Assembly: GCF_003259955.1 (NCBI RefSeq)
Contig: NZ_QLMK01000003.1
Span: 124,001-188,000, forward strand
Direction: 5' to 3'
Length of the DNA: 64,000 nt
Source: Falsochrobactrum ovis
GTDB taxonomy: Bacteria; Pseudomonadota; Alphaproteobacteria; Rhizobiales; Rhizobiaceae
A program made the translations under genes and the position numbers. Shown in pieces: positions 45,985 to 55,028 of the stretch; the stretch's first letter is position 1; every line of letters starts with the position of its first letter. Below the pieces are notes generated by a model, which saw nothing but the letters and a program-made list of their open reading frames with translations, did not search any database and was not told the DNA's origin.

Positions 45985-46881
45985 TTGGCATTCGGCCGTC
46001 AGTCCCTACCACCACTTAATTCGCTTGTGGTCTTCGATAGTGCAGCTCGGCTCGGGAGTTTTTCGCGCGCAGGTTTAGAACTGGGCCTCACCCAGAGCGC
46101 TGTCAGTCGACAAATCGGCAAGCTCGAAGCCTTTATCGGCTCGAAACTGTTCAACCGCCTACCTGTGGGAGTGCAGTTAACCGCCATCGGGGAAAGCTAT
46201 GCCTCGGAAGTAAGCCGCCTTTTAGGAGATTTAAGCACGGTGACCGATGGCCTGCGGGCATGGAGCGGGCCGCGACAGATCACCATCGCCTGCTCGCGCG
46301 GAATTGCCGACCAGTGGTTTCTTTCTCGAATAAGTCGGCTGAAGGCAGAGATTCTAGGCATTGAAATTCGGTTACGTGTGACGGATGGCGTCGCGCATTT
46401 GCGGCTTGATGAGTTCGACCTTGCATTGTTCTACCGCAAAGAGCGCCCTATCGGCGTTAATCTCACGGTGCTTGGTCGAGAAGAAGTCGTACCGGTATCA
46501 GCGCCGGGAACACCCAATATTATGGAGCAAGAAGCGCCTGTTCTGCTCGCCATTGAGGATGCGATGCGCGAATGGCAAGGATGGTCAGAATGGTGGCATG
46601 ACGCCAGACTTTCACCACCGCCCGGCGTCCGAGAATGGCGCCTCGGTGATTATGGTCTTTGTGTCGCTGCGGCAACGCAGGGCATCGGCATTACTCTCGG
46701 CTGGACATGGCTTATCAAGGAGCAGCTCGCGAATGGCACATTAGTCCCGGTTCACAGTCATATGATGCGGTCGAATGCCTATTTCTACTTGATGCGACCA
46801 GCCGATAGACATCAGCGCAAAATTGTGCGCGAAGTGTCGGACTGGCTCATTGCTAGCAATGGAGCAGATCCGATCACATAG
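45985..46881 (+). CDS. LysR-family transcriptional regulator (GcvA-like)
   Basis: 298 residues; starts at TTG 45985 with GGGAGA nine bases upstream. HTH region: LNSLVVFDSAARLGSFSRAG followed by LGLTQSAVSRQIGKLE. The effector domain ITIACSRGIADQWFLSR... and the C-terminal YFYLMRPADRHQ are of GcvA type. Located 540 bases before the third oligopeptide ABC operon, on the same strand, with a small minus-strand gene between; operator-like palindromes upstream of that operon suggest it as target. Confidence 0.88.
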   Translation: MAFGRQSLPPLNSLVVFDSAARLGSFSRAGLELGLTQSAVSRQIGKLEAFIGSKLFNRLPVGVQLTAIGESYASEVSRLLGDLSTVTDGLRAWSGPRQITIACSRGIADQWFLSRISRLKAEILGIEIRLRVTDGVAHLRLDEFDLALFYRKERPIGVNLTVLGREEVVPVSAPGTPNIMEQEAPVLLAIEDAMREWQGWSEWWHDARLSPPPGVREWRLGDYGLCVAAATQGIGITLGWTWLIKEQLANGTLVPVHSHMMRSNAYFYLMRPADRHQRKIVREVSDWLIASNGADPIT

Positions 46882-46904
46882 GATGACCGGATCCGCCTCG
46901 CGTC

Positions 46905-47171
46905 TCATTCTTGCGGACGAGTGGTGCAAGGCCGCGACCCCATGCGAAAGCGGATATATCCGACAATCGTAATGACGACCCAGGCTACTTGCGAAATGAA
47001 CGAACCGAGATTGAAATTCCAGATAAGCGAATAGATCAAGGCGAAACCACCCAGAATATTCAGCAGCGGAATAATCGGATCGTCAACGGAAAAGATACGC
47101 AATTGAATCAGCGCATAGCCAAGAACGTAAAAGAACGCGCCCACCAAGCCAATAACGTCTGGCAAACCCAT
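46905..47171 (-). CDS. Small membrane protein, CBU_0592-like
   Basis: 88 residues with three hydrophobic helices: DVIGLVGAFFYVLGYALIQL, IPLLNILGGFALIYSLIWNF, and SQVAWVVITIVGYIRF. The layout resembles the short CBU_0592-like family, named from memory. ATG at 47171 follows TTGGAGA. Function unknown. It is transcribed against the flanking LysR gene and ABC operon. Confidence 0.72.
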   Translation of the reverse strand: MGLPDVIGLVGAFFYVLGYALIQLRIFSVDDPIIPLLNILGGFALIYSLIWNFNLGSFISQVAWVVITIVGYIRFRMGSRPCTTRPQE

Positions 47172-47305
47172 TTTCGATCTCCAAGATCACCTAAATCTGG
47201 GAAAGCAGGGGACAACTGCTCTTGCGAGAAAACACCCTGCCGGTCCTATTAAAGGTTGCTTTAGATCCTGTTCACGTAAATGCCAAGACACACATTTCGC
47301 ATGGG

Positions 47306-47380
47306 GGTATGCTTAAAAGTCATACCTAAAAACTGACCATACTCCCTTGAAAACAAAGGGTATAGTCATCTACCATACTC
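47306..47380. promoter_or_regulatory. Operator-like palindrome and direct repeats upstream of third oligopeptide operon
   Basis: Perfect inverted repeat GGTATG (47306-47311) / CATACC (47321-47326) with nine bases between, which includes the T-N11-A pattern of LysR binding boxes. Direct repeats ACCATACTC at 47336-47344 and 47372-47380, and an intervening AAAGGGTATAG, carry related half sites. All lie 42-116 bases before the binding-protein start. Confidence 0.55.
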
Positions 47381-47421
47381 GCCAAAACAAATAAGCTATG
47401 ATTTTAACACAGGGGTACATA

Positions 47422-48999
47422 ATGTCTGAGCAAAAGAGCCAGTTTCAGTTGACGCGTCGTTGTTTCATGGCGGGTACAGCTGGTCTTGGACTGGTGGGCA
47501 TCACCGGCATGAGCGGTCTGATTACATCGCCCGCTTCTGCAGCAGAGGATGGTGCACCCAAGAGAGGCGGAGTGCTCAAACTTGGCATCGGTGGCGGCAG
47601 CACTACTGATAATTTCGATCCGCGTCTTCTGAAAGATTGGGTTCCGGTTGCTCAGGCTTACATGCTGATGAACGGCCTTGTCGAAATCGACTCCAATAAT
47701 AATGCAGTGCCGGAATTGCTCGAAAGCTGGGAGCCATCAGCCGACGCCAAGGAATGGACCTTTAAAGTTCGCCAGGGGGTAACCTTCCATAACGGCAAGA
47801 CACTCGACGCCGATGACGTCATCTATTCGATCAACCTGCATCGTGGCGAAACCGTCTCTGGCGCTCGTTCTCTCGCCTCGGAATTTACCGACGTTGCCAA
47901 GGTCGATGCAGCTACAATAAAGATCACATTGAAGAGCGGCAACGCCGATTTGCCTTACATTCTGTCCGATTATCACTTCCTCGTAATTCCTGAGGGCTGG
48001 ACGGATTTCAACAAGCCTGTCGGCACCGGACCTTTCGTCTTTGAGCGTTTTCAGCCCGGTGTGCGTGCACGTTTCACGCGCAATGAGAGCTATTGGAAGC
48101 CGAATACAGCCTGGGTCGATGCGGTAGAAGTTATTGTCATCAATGATGTGTCCGCGCGTACCAACGCCATAATGTCCGGTCAGGTTCACGCCATTAACCA
48201 GCTCGACTTCAAGACCGTCGATCTGCTCAAGCGCAATCCAAACCTCAATATCGTCCAGTCCTCTGGCGGCCAGCACTTTTCTTTCCTGATGGATTGCACG
48301 CAAGCGCCATTTACCGACAACAATATCCGCCTTGCTATCAAGCACGCCATCGACCGAGAGCAGCTGCTCAAAACTGCTTTGCGCGGTTATGGCCGTCTGG
48401 GCAACGACAATCCGATCCCAAGCGCCGACCCTTACTTCGACCTCTCGCTTCCGCAGCGTGCTTATGATCCCGAAAAGGCCAAGTTTTATCTCAAACAGGC
48501 TGGCATGGATTCGCTGAAAATCCAGTTATCTGCCTCCGATGCCGCTTTCACAGGTGCTGTCGATGCAGCGGCAATTTTCCGCACCGCCGCAGCCAAATCG
48601 GGCATTGAGATCGACATTAAGCGCGAGCCAGCCGATGGGTATTGGGATAATGTCTGGATGAAAGCACCGTTCTGCATGTCTTATCGCGGTGGTCGTCCAA
48701 CCGCCGATCAGGCCCTGTCGGTCGCTTATGCTTCGAATGCATCGCAAAACGATACACATTGGAAGCGAGCTGATTTCGATGCCAAGCTGCTCGAAGCTCG
48801 TGCGATGCTCGATCAGGAGAAGCGCAAGGAAATTTACGCCGAATTGCAAGCGATGATCAGCAATGATGGCGGCGCACTTATCCCCATGTTCGGCGATTTT
48901 CTCGACGCTACATCCAAGAAGGTCAAGGGTGTCACTCCCCATCCGATGTTCAATCTGATGGGTGCGCGCCTTGCCGAAAAAGTCTGGCTGGAAACATAA
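47422..48999 (+). CDS. Periplasmic peptide-type substrate-binding protein with twin-arginine signal
   Basis: 525-residue SBP family 5 protein. ATG 47422 follows AGGGG by six bases. N-terminus has a twin-arginine signal (LTRRCFMAGTAGLGLVG, cleavage after ASAA), so it is exported folded by Tat. Family blocks: KRGGVLKLGIGGG, VRQGVTFHNGKTLDADDV, IRLAIKHAIDREQLLK, YDPEKAKFYLKQAG. First gene of an operon with two permeases, a double ATPase and a CocE-type hydrolase; the next start codon directly follows its stop. Confidence 0.9.
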   Translation: MSEQKSQFQLTRRCFMAGTAGLGLVGITGMSGLITSPASAAEDGAPKRGGVLKLGIGGGSTTDNFDPRLLKDWVPVAQAYMLMNGLVEIDSNNNAVPELLESWEPSADAKEWTFKVRQGVTFHNGKTLDADDVIYSINLHRGETVSGARSLASEFTDVAKVDAATIKITLKSGNADLPYILSDYHFLVIPEGWTDFNKPVGTGPFVFERFQPGVRARFTRNESYWKPNTAWVDAVEVIVINDVSARTNAIMSGQVHAINQLDFKTVDLLKRNPNLNIVQSSGGQHFSFLMDCTQAPFTDNNIRLAIKHAIDREQLLKTALRGYGRLGNDNPIPSADPYFDLSLPQRAYDPEKAKFYLKQAGMDSLKIQLSASDAAFTGAVDAAAIFRTAAAKSGIEIDIKREPADGYWDNVWMKAPFCMSYRGGRPTADQALSVAYASNASQNDTHWKRADFDAKLLEARAMLDQEKRKEIYAELQAMISNDGGALIPMFGDFLDATSKKVKGVTPHPMFNLMGARLAEKVWLET

Positions 49000-49947
49000 A
49001 TGTTCGCTCTCATTATCAAGCGTATGGGGCTTGGACTCCTCACGCTGTTCCTCGTGTCGGCGTTGATTTTCGCCGGCACACAGATCCTGCCGGGGGACGT
49101 GGCTTCGGCCATTCTCGGCCAGAATGCCACACCAGAGGCGCTTGCCACGCTCCGCGAAAGCCTCGGTCTCAATCAACCGGTGCTCACCCGCTATTTTTCG
49201 TGGCTGGCTGGTTTTGTGACGGGCGATCTTGGCACTTCGCTAGCCAATCAGCAGCCGGTTGCCGATCTCTTATGGCCACGTTTCTGGAACACAATGGCGC
49301 TTGCGGCCTTTGCGGCGGTCATCAGTGTCCCTATTGCTATTCTCTTGGGCCTCATCACTGCGGTAAAGCGCGGCGGTCTCTTCGACCGCGTTGTGAATAT
49401 CGTGGCGCTTGCTTTCGTTTCGCTGCCTGAATATTTCCTTGGCCTATTGCTGATCCTGTTTCTGTCGATCCGCTTCAACCTACTGCCGAGCCTTGCCGAC
49501 ACATATCAGGGCATGACAATCGTCGAATGGATCCGGGCCACTGCCTTGCCCGCGCTGACACTGATTCTGGTGACGGTGGCTCAAATGATGCGTATGACCC
49601 GCACCGCCGTTTTGTCGGTCATGGATCAGGCCTATGTCGAAACAGCCTATCTGAAGGGACTGCGCACCAAACGCGTTGTGACCAAGCACGCCCTGCCCAA
49701 TGCGGCAGCACCTATCGTCAATGTGGTAGCGTTCAACATCGCTTACCTCATAACCGGTGTGGTGCTGGTCGAAGCAGTATTCAACTATAACGGCCTTGGC
49801 CGCTTCATGGTGGACGCTGTTTCCAAGCGCGACCTTCCACTGGTGCAGGCAGCGGCCCTCGTCTTCGGTGCGGCCTATGTCATTCTTAATATCATTGCCG
49901 ATGTCGCTGCCATCGCGCTCAATCCGCGCCTGAGGCACCCACGGTGA
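49000..49947 (+). CDS. ABC transporter permease, DppB/OppB-like
   Basis: 315 residues; ATG directly abuts the preceding TAA. LIIKRMGLGLLTLFLVSALI start, LGLNQPVLTRY, and EAA loop ETAYLKGLRTKRVVTKHALPN. Overlaps the next gene by four bases (GTGA). This stretch is visibly more G+C rich than the operons at 9-44 kb. Confidence 0.92.
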   Translation: MFALIIKRMGLGLLTLFLVSALIFAGTQILPGDVASAILGQNATPEALATLRESLGLNQPVLTRYFSWLAGFVTGDLGTSLANQQPVADLLWPRFWNTMALAAFAAVISVPIAILLGLITAVKRGGLFDRVVNIVALAFVSLPEYFLGLLLILFLSIRFNLLPSLADTYQGMTIVEWIRATALPALTLILVTVAQMMRMTRTAVLSVMDQAYVETAYLKGLRTKRVVTKHALPNAAAPIVNVVAFNIAYLITGVVLVEAVFNYNGLGRFMVDAVSKRDLPLVQAAALVFGAAYVILNIIADVAAIALNPRLRHPR

Positions 49948-50771
49948 AGTCAATGAAAAAATCTATCCCTCTGACGGCGTGGATTGGCCTCGCCATCGTC
50001 ACTCTTTGTCTCTCGATGTTTCTGTTTGGACCGCTGATTGCGCCTTATGGTCAGGAAGAAATCGTCGGCGCACCGTTCGATCCGCCATCGGCGCAGTTCT
50101 GGTTCGGCCTTGATCAGAATGGCCGCGACATGCTCTCGCGCTTGCTTTTTGGCGCGCAAATGTCGATTGGCGTCTCACTTGCTGCGTCTCTTTTGTCGTT
50201 CACAATCGGCGTGCCACTCGGCTTTCTGGCCGCTATTTTCGGCGGCTGGGTCGATACGATCTTGTCGCGCATCGTTGATACTGTCATGTGCATTCCGGTA
50301 CTCATCTCGGCGCTCGTCATCCTGCAGGCGCTCGGGTCGTCGCTGCCGGTGCTAATCATTACCATCGCATTGCTCGATTCCACCCGCGTATTCCGCCTGG
50401 CACGCATTGTGGCGCAGGGCGTCAACGTGCTGGAATATGCTGAAACCGCCCGTCTTCGCGGCGAAGGTCTCGGATGGTTGATCTGGCGCGAAATCCTGCC
50501 GAACACGCTGCCGCCGCTTATAGCGGAATTCGGTCTGCGTTTTTGCTTCACCTTCCTTTTCGTCGCTGGCCTGTCGTTCCTCGGCCTTGGGATCCAGCCA
50601 CCATTTGCGGACTGGGGCGGCATGGTAAAGGATAACCAGCAGGCTATTCTCTACGGTCTCTACGCACCGCTTTTCCCCGCGGCTGCGATCGCCATCCTCA
50701 CCGTTGGCGTCAACCTTGTCGTCGACTGGCTTCTGGCCGAACGCACGACCACGCAGGGAGCTGATCGATGA
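49944..50771 (+). CDS. ABC transporter permease, DppC/OppC-like
   Basis: 275 residues from GTG 49944 (ATG 49953 also possible). FWFGLDQNGRDMLSRLLFG is the DppC motif, and ETARLRGEGLGWLIWREILPN the EAA loop. Overlaps the ATPase gene by four bases. Confidence 0.91.
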   Translation: MKSMKKSIPLTAWIGLAIVTLCLSMFLFGPLIAPYGQEEIVGAPFDPPSAQFWFGLDQNGRDMLSRLLFGAQMSIGVSLAASLLSFTIGVPLGFLAAIFGGWVDTILSRIVDTVMCIPVLISALVILQALGSSLPVLIITIALLDSTRVFRLARIVAQGVNVLEYAETARLRGEGLGWLIWREILPNTLPPLIAEFGLRFCFTFLFVAGLSFLGLGIQPPFADWGGMVKDNQQAILYGLYAPLFPAAAIAILTVGVNLVVDWLLAERTTTQGADR

Positions 50772-52375
50772 GCAAGGATATCGTTCTTTCAATTTCCGAC
50801 CTTGTGGTCAACGCACCCAATGGCGCAACGCTCGTCGACCATGTCGATGTGACGCTGAAACGGGGTGAAGTGCTTGGCCTCATCGGCGAGTCTGGGGCGG
50901 GCAAATCTACCATTGGCCTGGCTGCAATGGGTTATGGCCGCGGCGGTTGCAAAATCGCTAGGGGAACAATTGTCGTTGACGACATTTCGCTGATGGAGGG
51001 TACTCGCGCCACTCGCGAAAAAGTACGTGGCGCACGCATTGCCTATGTCGCGCAGAGCGCGGCAGCCTCATTTAATCCGGCGCATCGCATCGGCGACCAG
51101 ATCATGGAAGGCCCACTCTATCATGGCCTTATGACCAAAGCGGAAGCAAAGGCATGGATGTTGGAGCTGTTGCATACATTACAGCTTCCAGATGCCGATA
51201 CCTTTGGCGATCGCTATCCACATCAGGTTTCCGGAGGCCAATTGCAGCGGGCTATGGTCGCGATGGCGATGTCCTGCCGTCCTGATATTTTGGTGCTGGA
51301 CGAGCCAACCACCGCTCTAGATGTGACGACGCAGATCGAAGTGTTGGCGCTCTTACGTAGCTTGATTCAGCGTTACAATACCGCCGCGCTCTACATCACC
51401 CACGATCTTGCAGTCGTGGCGCAGATTGCCGATCGCATCATGGTTCTGCGCCATGGCAAAATGGTCGAACTTGGCTCTGCCGAAGAAATTCTCGAAGCCC
51501 CCAAGCAGAATTACACCCAGAGGCTGGTTTCCGAACGGAAAGCTAGCATTTCCGGTGAAAGGGCCGAGCACAAGTCCGGCGAGATTCTACTCGAAGTGAA
51601 GAATGGAACTGCTTATTACGGCAAAAAATGTGTTCTGAGCGATATCAACTGCTACATCCGACGCGGCGAAACGCTGGCTGTCGTCGGAGAGTCCGGCTCC
51701 GGCAAATCCACGCTCGCTCGTGTTATCGCTGGCCTGCCACCACATTCAAGCGGCATTATCACGCTCGGCGGACAACGGCTCGCCGATAGTTATAAGCAGC
51801 GCAGCCGTGAAGAATTGCGCCGCATTCAACTGGTTTACCAACTACCTGACGTGGCGTTGAACCCCCGACAGACTGTTGGTGAAATTATCGGTCGGCCGAT
51901 GAAATTCTATTTCGGCATGAATGAGGATCAGCGCGAGATTGAGGTCAAGCGCCTGCTTGAACTCATCGGCCTGTCTGCAGATTTCGCCAATCGTCTGCCC
52001 GGTGCGCTTTCCGGCGGACAAAAACAGCGTGTTTGTATCGCCCGCGCGCTGGCGGCCAAGCCCGATCTCATCATCTGTGATGAAGTCACCTCAGCGCTTG
52101 ATCCGCTCGTAGCGGAGGAAATCCTTCAACTTCTGCGCAAGCTGCAAGACGAATTGCACGTGTCATATCTCTTCATCACCCACGACCTTGGGGTCGTCCG
52201 TCGGCTTGCTGACCGCACCATGGTGATGCAGAAGGGAAAGGTCGTTGAAACCGATACCACCAAGGCAATCTTCGAGCCGCCTTACGAGCCTTATACGCAG
52301 CAGCTCATCACATCCGTTCCGGAGATGCGCCGCGACTGGCTGGACGACATCTTAAAAGCTAGAGCGTCTATCTGA
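50768..52375 (+). CDS. Fused oligopeptide-type ABC ATPase (two nucleotide-binding domains)
   Basis: 535 residues with two ABC domains: GESGAGKSTIG, VSGGQLQRAM, ILVLDEPTTALD, THD; then GESGSGKSTLAR, LSGGQKQR, LIICDEVTSALD, THD. The second Walker B has DEVTSALD rather than DEPTSALD, which is also common in this group. Q-loops are YVAQSAAASFNP and LVYQLPDVALNP, both slightly unusual. Energises the importer encoded upstream. Confidence 0.92.
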   Translation: MSKDIVLSISDLVVNAPNGATLVDHVDVTLKRGEVLGLIGESGAGKSTIGLAAMGYGRGGCKIARGTIVVDDISLMEGTRATREKVRGARIAYVAQSAAASFNPAHRIGDQIMEGPLYHGLMTKAEAKAWMLELLHTLQLPDADTFGDRYPHQVSGGQLQRAMVAMAMSCRPDILVLDEPTTALDVTTQIEVLALLRSLIQRYNTAALYITHDLAVVAQIADRIMVLRHGKMVELGSAEEILEAPKQNYTQRLVSERKASISGERAEHKSGEILLEVKNGTAYYGKKCVLSDINCYIRRGETLAVVGESGSGKSTLARVIAGLPPHSSGIITLGGQRLADSYKQRSREELRRIQLVYQLPDVALNPRQTVGEIIGRPMKFYFGMNEDQREIEVKRLLELIGLSADFANRLPGALSGGQKQRVCIARALAAKPDLIICDEVTSALDPLVAEEILQLLRKLQDELHVSYLFITHDLGVVRRLADRTMVMQKGKVVETDTTKAIFEPPYEPYTQQLITSVPEMRRDWLDDILKARASI

Positions 52376-52443
52376 GCTGCCAGCCGATCTATCGATACGG
52401 CGCGAATGCCGCATCATAATTCTTGTTAAAAATGGGACCAATC

Positions 52444-54450
52444 ATGACCGTAAAAGTCACCGAACATCTATGGATCACTCTCAAGGATGGAACCCGCCTT
52501 GGTGCGCGCCTGTGGCTGCCTGAAGACGCGGAAGAAAATCCGGTTCCTGCGGTGCTCGAATATATTCCATATCGCAAGCGCGATGGCACGCGTGGCCGCG
52601 ATGAGCCGATGCATGGCTATTTCGCGCAGAACGGCTATGCCGCAATCCGCGTCGACATGCGCGGCACGGGCGAATCCGACGGCCATATGGCTGATGAATA
52701 TATCCAGCAGGAACAGGATGATGCGCTCGAAGTCATCGCCTGGATCGCAGAACAGCCCTGGTGTAACGGCAATGTCGGCATGATGGGCAAAAGCTGGGGT
52801 GGTTTTAATGGCTTGCAGGTCGCAGCTTGCCGGCCACCGGCTTTGAAAGCGGTCATTAGCGCCTATTCGACCGATAACCGTTTCCGTGACGACATTCACT
52901 ATATGGGCGGTTTGTTGCTAAACGACAATCTATGGTGGGGCACGATCATGCTCGCCTATCAGGCGCGTCCGCTTGATCCGGCAATTGTTGGCGCGGGCTG
53001 GCGCGATGCATGGATTGAGCGCCTAGAGCGTTTACCGTTCTTCCCTGCCCTATGGCTCGAACATCAACGTTACGATGAATATTGGAAGCACGGCTCAATC
53101 TGCGAAGACTGGTCTGCTGTTCAGTGCCCGGTTCTAGTGATTGGCGCATGGTCCGACAGCTATACCAATGCAGTTCCACGCCTGCTTGAAAACCTGCAGG
53201 TTCCTGCTCGGGGTATTATCGGACCATGGGGCCATGTCTATCCCCAAGACGGACTTCCGGGACCGGCAATTGGCTTCCTTCAGGAGGCGGTGCGCTGGTG
53301 GGATCAGTGGCTCAAAGGCAAAGACACCGGTATTATGGATGAGCCGAAACTGCGTGCCTATATCTGCGACACTATTGAGCCGACCGGCTCGCGGGACTTT
53401 ACCAATGGCCGGTGGGTAGGCGAAAAAAATTGGCCATCGACCGAAATCACGCCAAAGTCTTTTGCGCTTGGCGCTGACTTCACGCTGGGCAAGGCCGATG
53501 CAGCCAAGGGTGTACTTTCAATTTCCTCACCAAACAGCCACGGCAAGGCCGCTGGTGAATGGATGGCTACAAGTTGCCCCGGCGAAAACCCGACCGATCA
53601 ACGTCTCGACGACGGCGGTTCGCTTAACTTTGATACCGCTGTTCTAACCGAAGATCTCGATATTCTCGGCGCACCGGTCGCACATTTGAAATTTACCGTC
53701 GACCAGCCCATCGCTCAGATTTCGCTGCGCTTGAGCGACATTCTCCCGGATGGTCGCATTACGCGTGTCAGCTATCAGGTATTCAACCTCAACCACATCA
53801 ACGGCCATGACAAGCCGGAAATGCTGGTGCTAGGCAAATCCTACGAAATCGCAATCAAGCTCAACGATAGCGGCTATAGCTTCAAAAAGGGCCACCGCAT
53901 CCGTTTGTCAATCGCCACTGGCTATTGGCCAATGGTCTGGCCATCGCCGAAGCGTGTCACGCTTACGCTTGACACCGGTGCGTCGGGCCTTGATCTGCCT
54001 GTGCGTCCACTATCTGCCGATGATGCAAAGGTTACTTTCCAGGAGCCGGTCAACGGTCCTGCAACGCCGATTACCCAGCTTGATCCGGGCAGCGTTCGTC
54101 GATGGACAATGCAGGATCACGTCACCGGCGAAACGCTTTATGTAACGGAAGGCATAGGCGGACTGTTCGGCGAAGGTATCTTGCGGTTTGATGATATTGG
54201 TACCGAACTGAGCCACAGTCTCAAGCGCGAACTGCGGATCAAGGACGACGATCCGTTGTCGGCGAACTATGTCCTCACCCAGCATTACCGCATGGGCCGC
54301 GAAGACTGGATGATCGATATTGAGACTACCACGAAGATGCATTCAGATGCTGAAAACTTCTATATTTCCGGTGTTCTGACGGCCAAGGAAAATGGCGAAG
54401 CGGTCAGGACCCGTGAATGGACCCAGACCATCCCACGCGATCATTTATAA
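52444..54450 (+). CDS. CocE/NonD-family serine hydrolase
   Basis: 668-residue alpha/beta-hydrolase of the X-Pro dipeptidyl-peptidase / cocaine esterase family. Nucleophile serine in MMGKSWGGFNG near residue 117; DMRGTGESDG and GPWGHVYPQ (His region) are conserved. The C-terminal half is the jelly-roll domain of the family. No signal peptide, so it acts on imported substrate in the cytoplasm. ATG 52444 has only a weak GGGA; ATG 52432 is the alternative start. It is the last gene after the peptide-type ABC genes with ~70 bases between, and a hairpin follows, which suggests import and hydrolysis of a peptide or ester. Confidence 0.88.
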   Translation: MTVKVTEHLWITLKDGTRLGARLWLPEDAEENPVPAVLEYIPYRKRDGTRGRDEPMHGYFAQNGYAAIRVDMRGTGESDGHMADEYIQQEQDDALEVIAWIAEQPWCNGNVGMMGKSWGGFNGLQVAACRPPALKAVISAYSTDNRFRDDIHYMGGLLLNDNLWWGTIMLAYQARPLDPAIVGAGWRDAWIERLERLPFFPALWLEHQRYDEYWKHGSICEDWSAVQCPVLVIGAWSDSYTNAVPRLLENLQVPARGIIGPWGHVYPQDGLPGPAIGFLQEAVRWWDQWLKGKDTGIMDEPKLRAYICDTIEPTGSRDFTNGRWVGEKNWPSTEITPKSFALGADFTLGKADAAKGVLSISSPNSHGKAAGEWMATSCPGENPTDQRLDDGGSLNFDTAVLTEDLDILGAPVAHLKFTVDQPIAQISLRLSDILPDGRITRVSYQVFNLNHINGHDKPEMLVLGKSYEIAIKLNDSGYSFKKGHRIRLSIATGYWPMVWPSPKRVTLTLDTGASGLDLPVRPLSADDAKVTFQEPVNGPATPITQLDPGSVRRWTMQDHVTGETLYVTEGIGGLFGEGILRFDDIGTELSHSLKRELRIKDDDPLSANYVLTQHYRMGREDWMIDIETTTKMHSDAENFYISGVLTAKENGEAVRTREWTQTIPRDHL

Positions 54451-54460
54451 TAAGTACTAC

Positions 54461-54490
54461 GCGTCAACCCGTTTTACGGGTTGGCGCTTT
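54461..54490 (+). terminator. Intrinsic terminator after CocE-type gene
   Basis: 12-base stem GCGTCAACCCGT (54461-54472) / ACGGGTTGGCGC (54476-54487) with one G-U pair and a TTT loop, followed by TTT. Only ten bases after the stop codon. Confidence 0.78.
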
Positions 54491-55028
54491 CAACGCTGCG
54501 ATGTTGATGCTTGAGAAGCAAAACATGAGCGCAGCAATCAGAGCGCGCGAGATTTCTATCCAAGTTCTCAGCGCAACTGAACATGTTTTCTATGGAAAAA
54601 GGGCCGTGATCCCCGAGCGTGCTGGGCGTAGTCTGTGTTTGATGTTGCCACTGCGTGGAAGCGTAATCTGTGGATCGTTCTTTGGCCTTATTAACGCAGT
54701 TCGCGGGGCGTGTGCTGCGCCGTCCAATCGGGCGGCGCTGACAGCCCGTGCCAATTCTGCGGCCATAGCCAAGAAGGTCCGACCTTGCACTATCATCGTA
54801 GCCACACCGGCGGCAGCAGGGTAACGATCTTTATTCACGAAAAATCTAATATAGCTGTCCGCTCACGCAGTAATGGCTAGTAAGATAAGTGCTTGTGATC
54901 TGGCAAGGAAACTTTTAAATTAATAAAATTGCTGTTGGGGTAGTTTGTACTTAATTCTTAGCGCCCGTTAAGGCCTGTCTGGTAATTGTTCCAGGCAGAT
55001 TAAAGATTTTCATCAGGGGGGAAAATTC
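54491..55028. other. Intergenic region upstream of HAD-UbiA gene
   Basis: About 540 bases. Open frames exist on both strands between about 54.5 and 54.84 kb, but neither has a ribosome site or recognisable domain; a decayed gene is possible. Close to the next gene, CTGTCTGG (54975-54982) and CCAGGCAG (54991-54998) can form a short hairpin in the leader. Confidence 0.45.

Noticed and set aside
54417-54838. Overlapping open frames on both strands after the CocE-type gene
   Set aside because: No ribosome site, no domain, and the plus-strand frame begins inside the CocE gene.
54975-54998. Short hairpin before the HAD-UbiA gene as a riboswitch or terminator
   Set aside because: Only eight base pairs with no T-run and no known riboswitch core; kept as a note in the gap entry.
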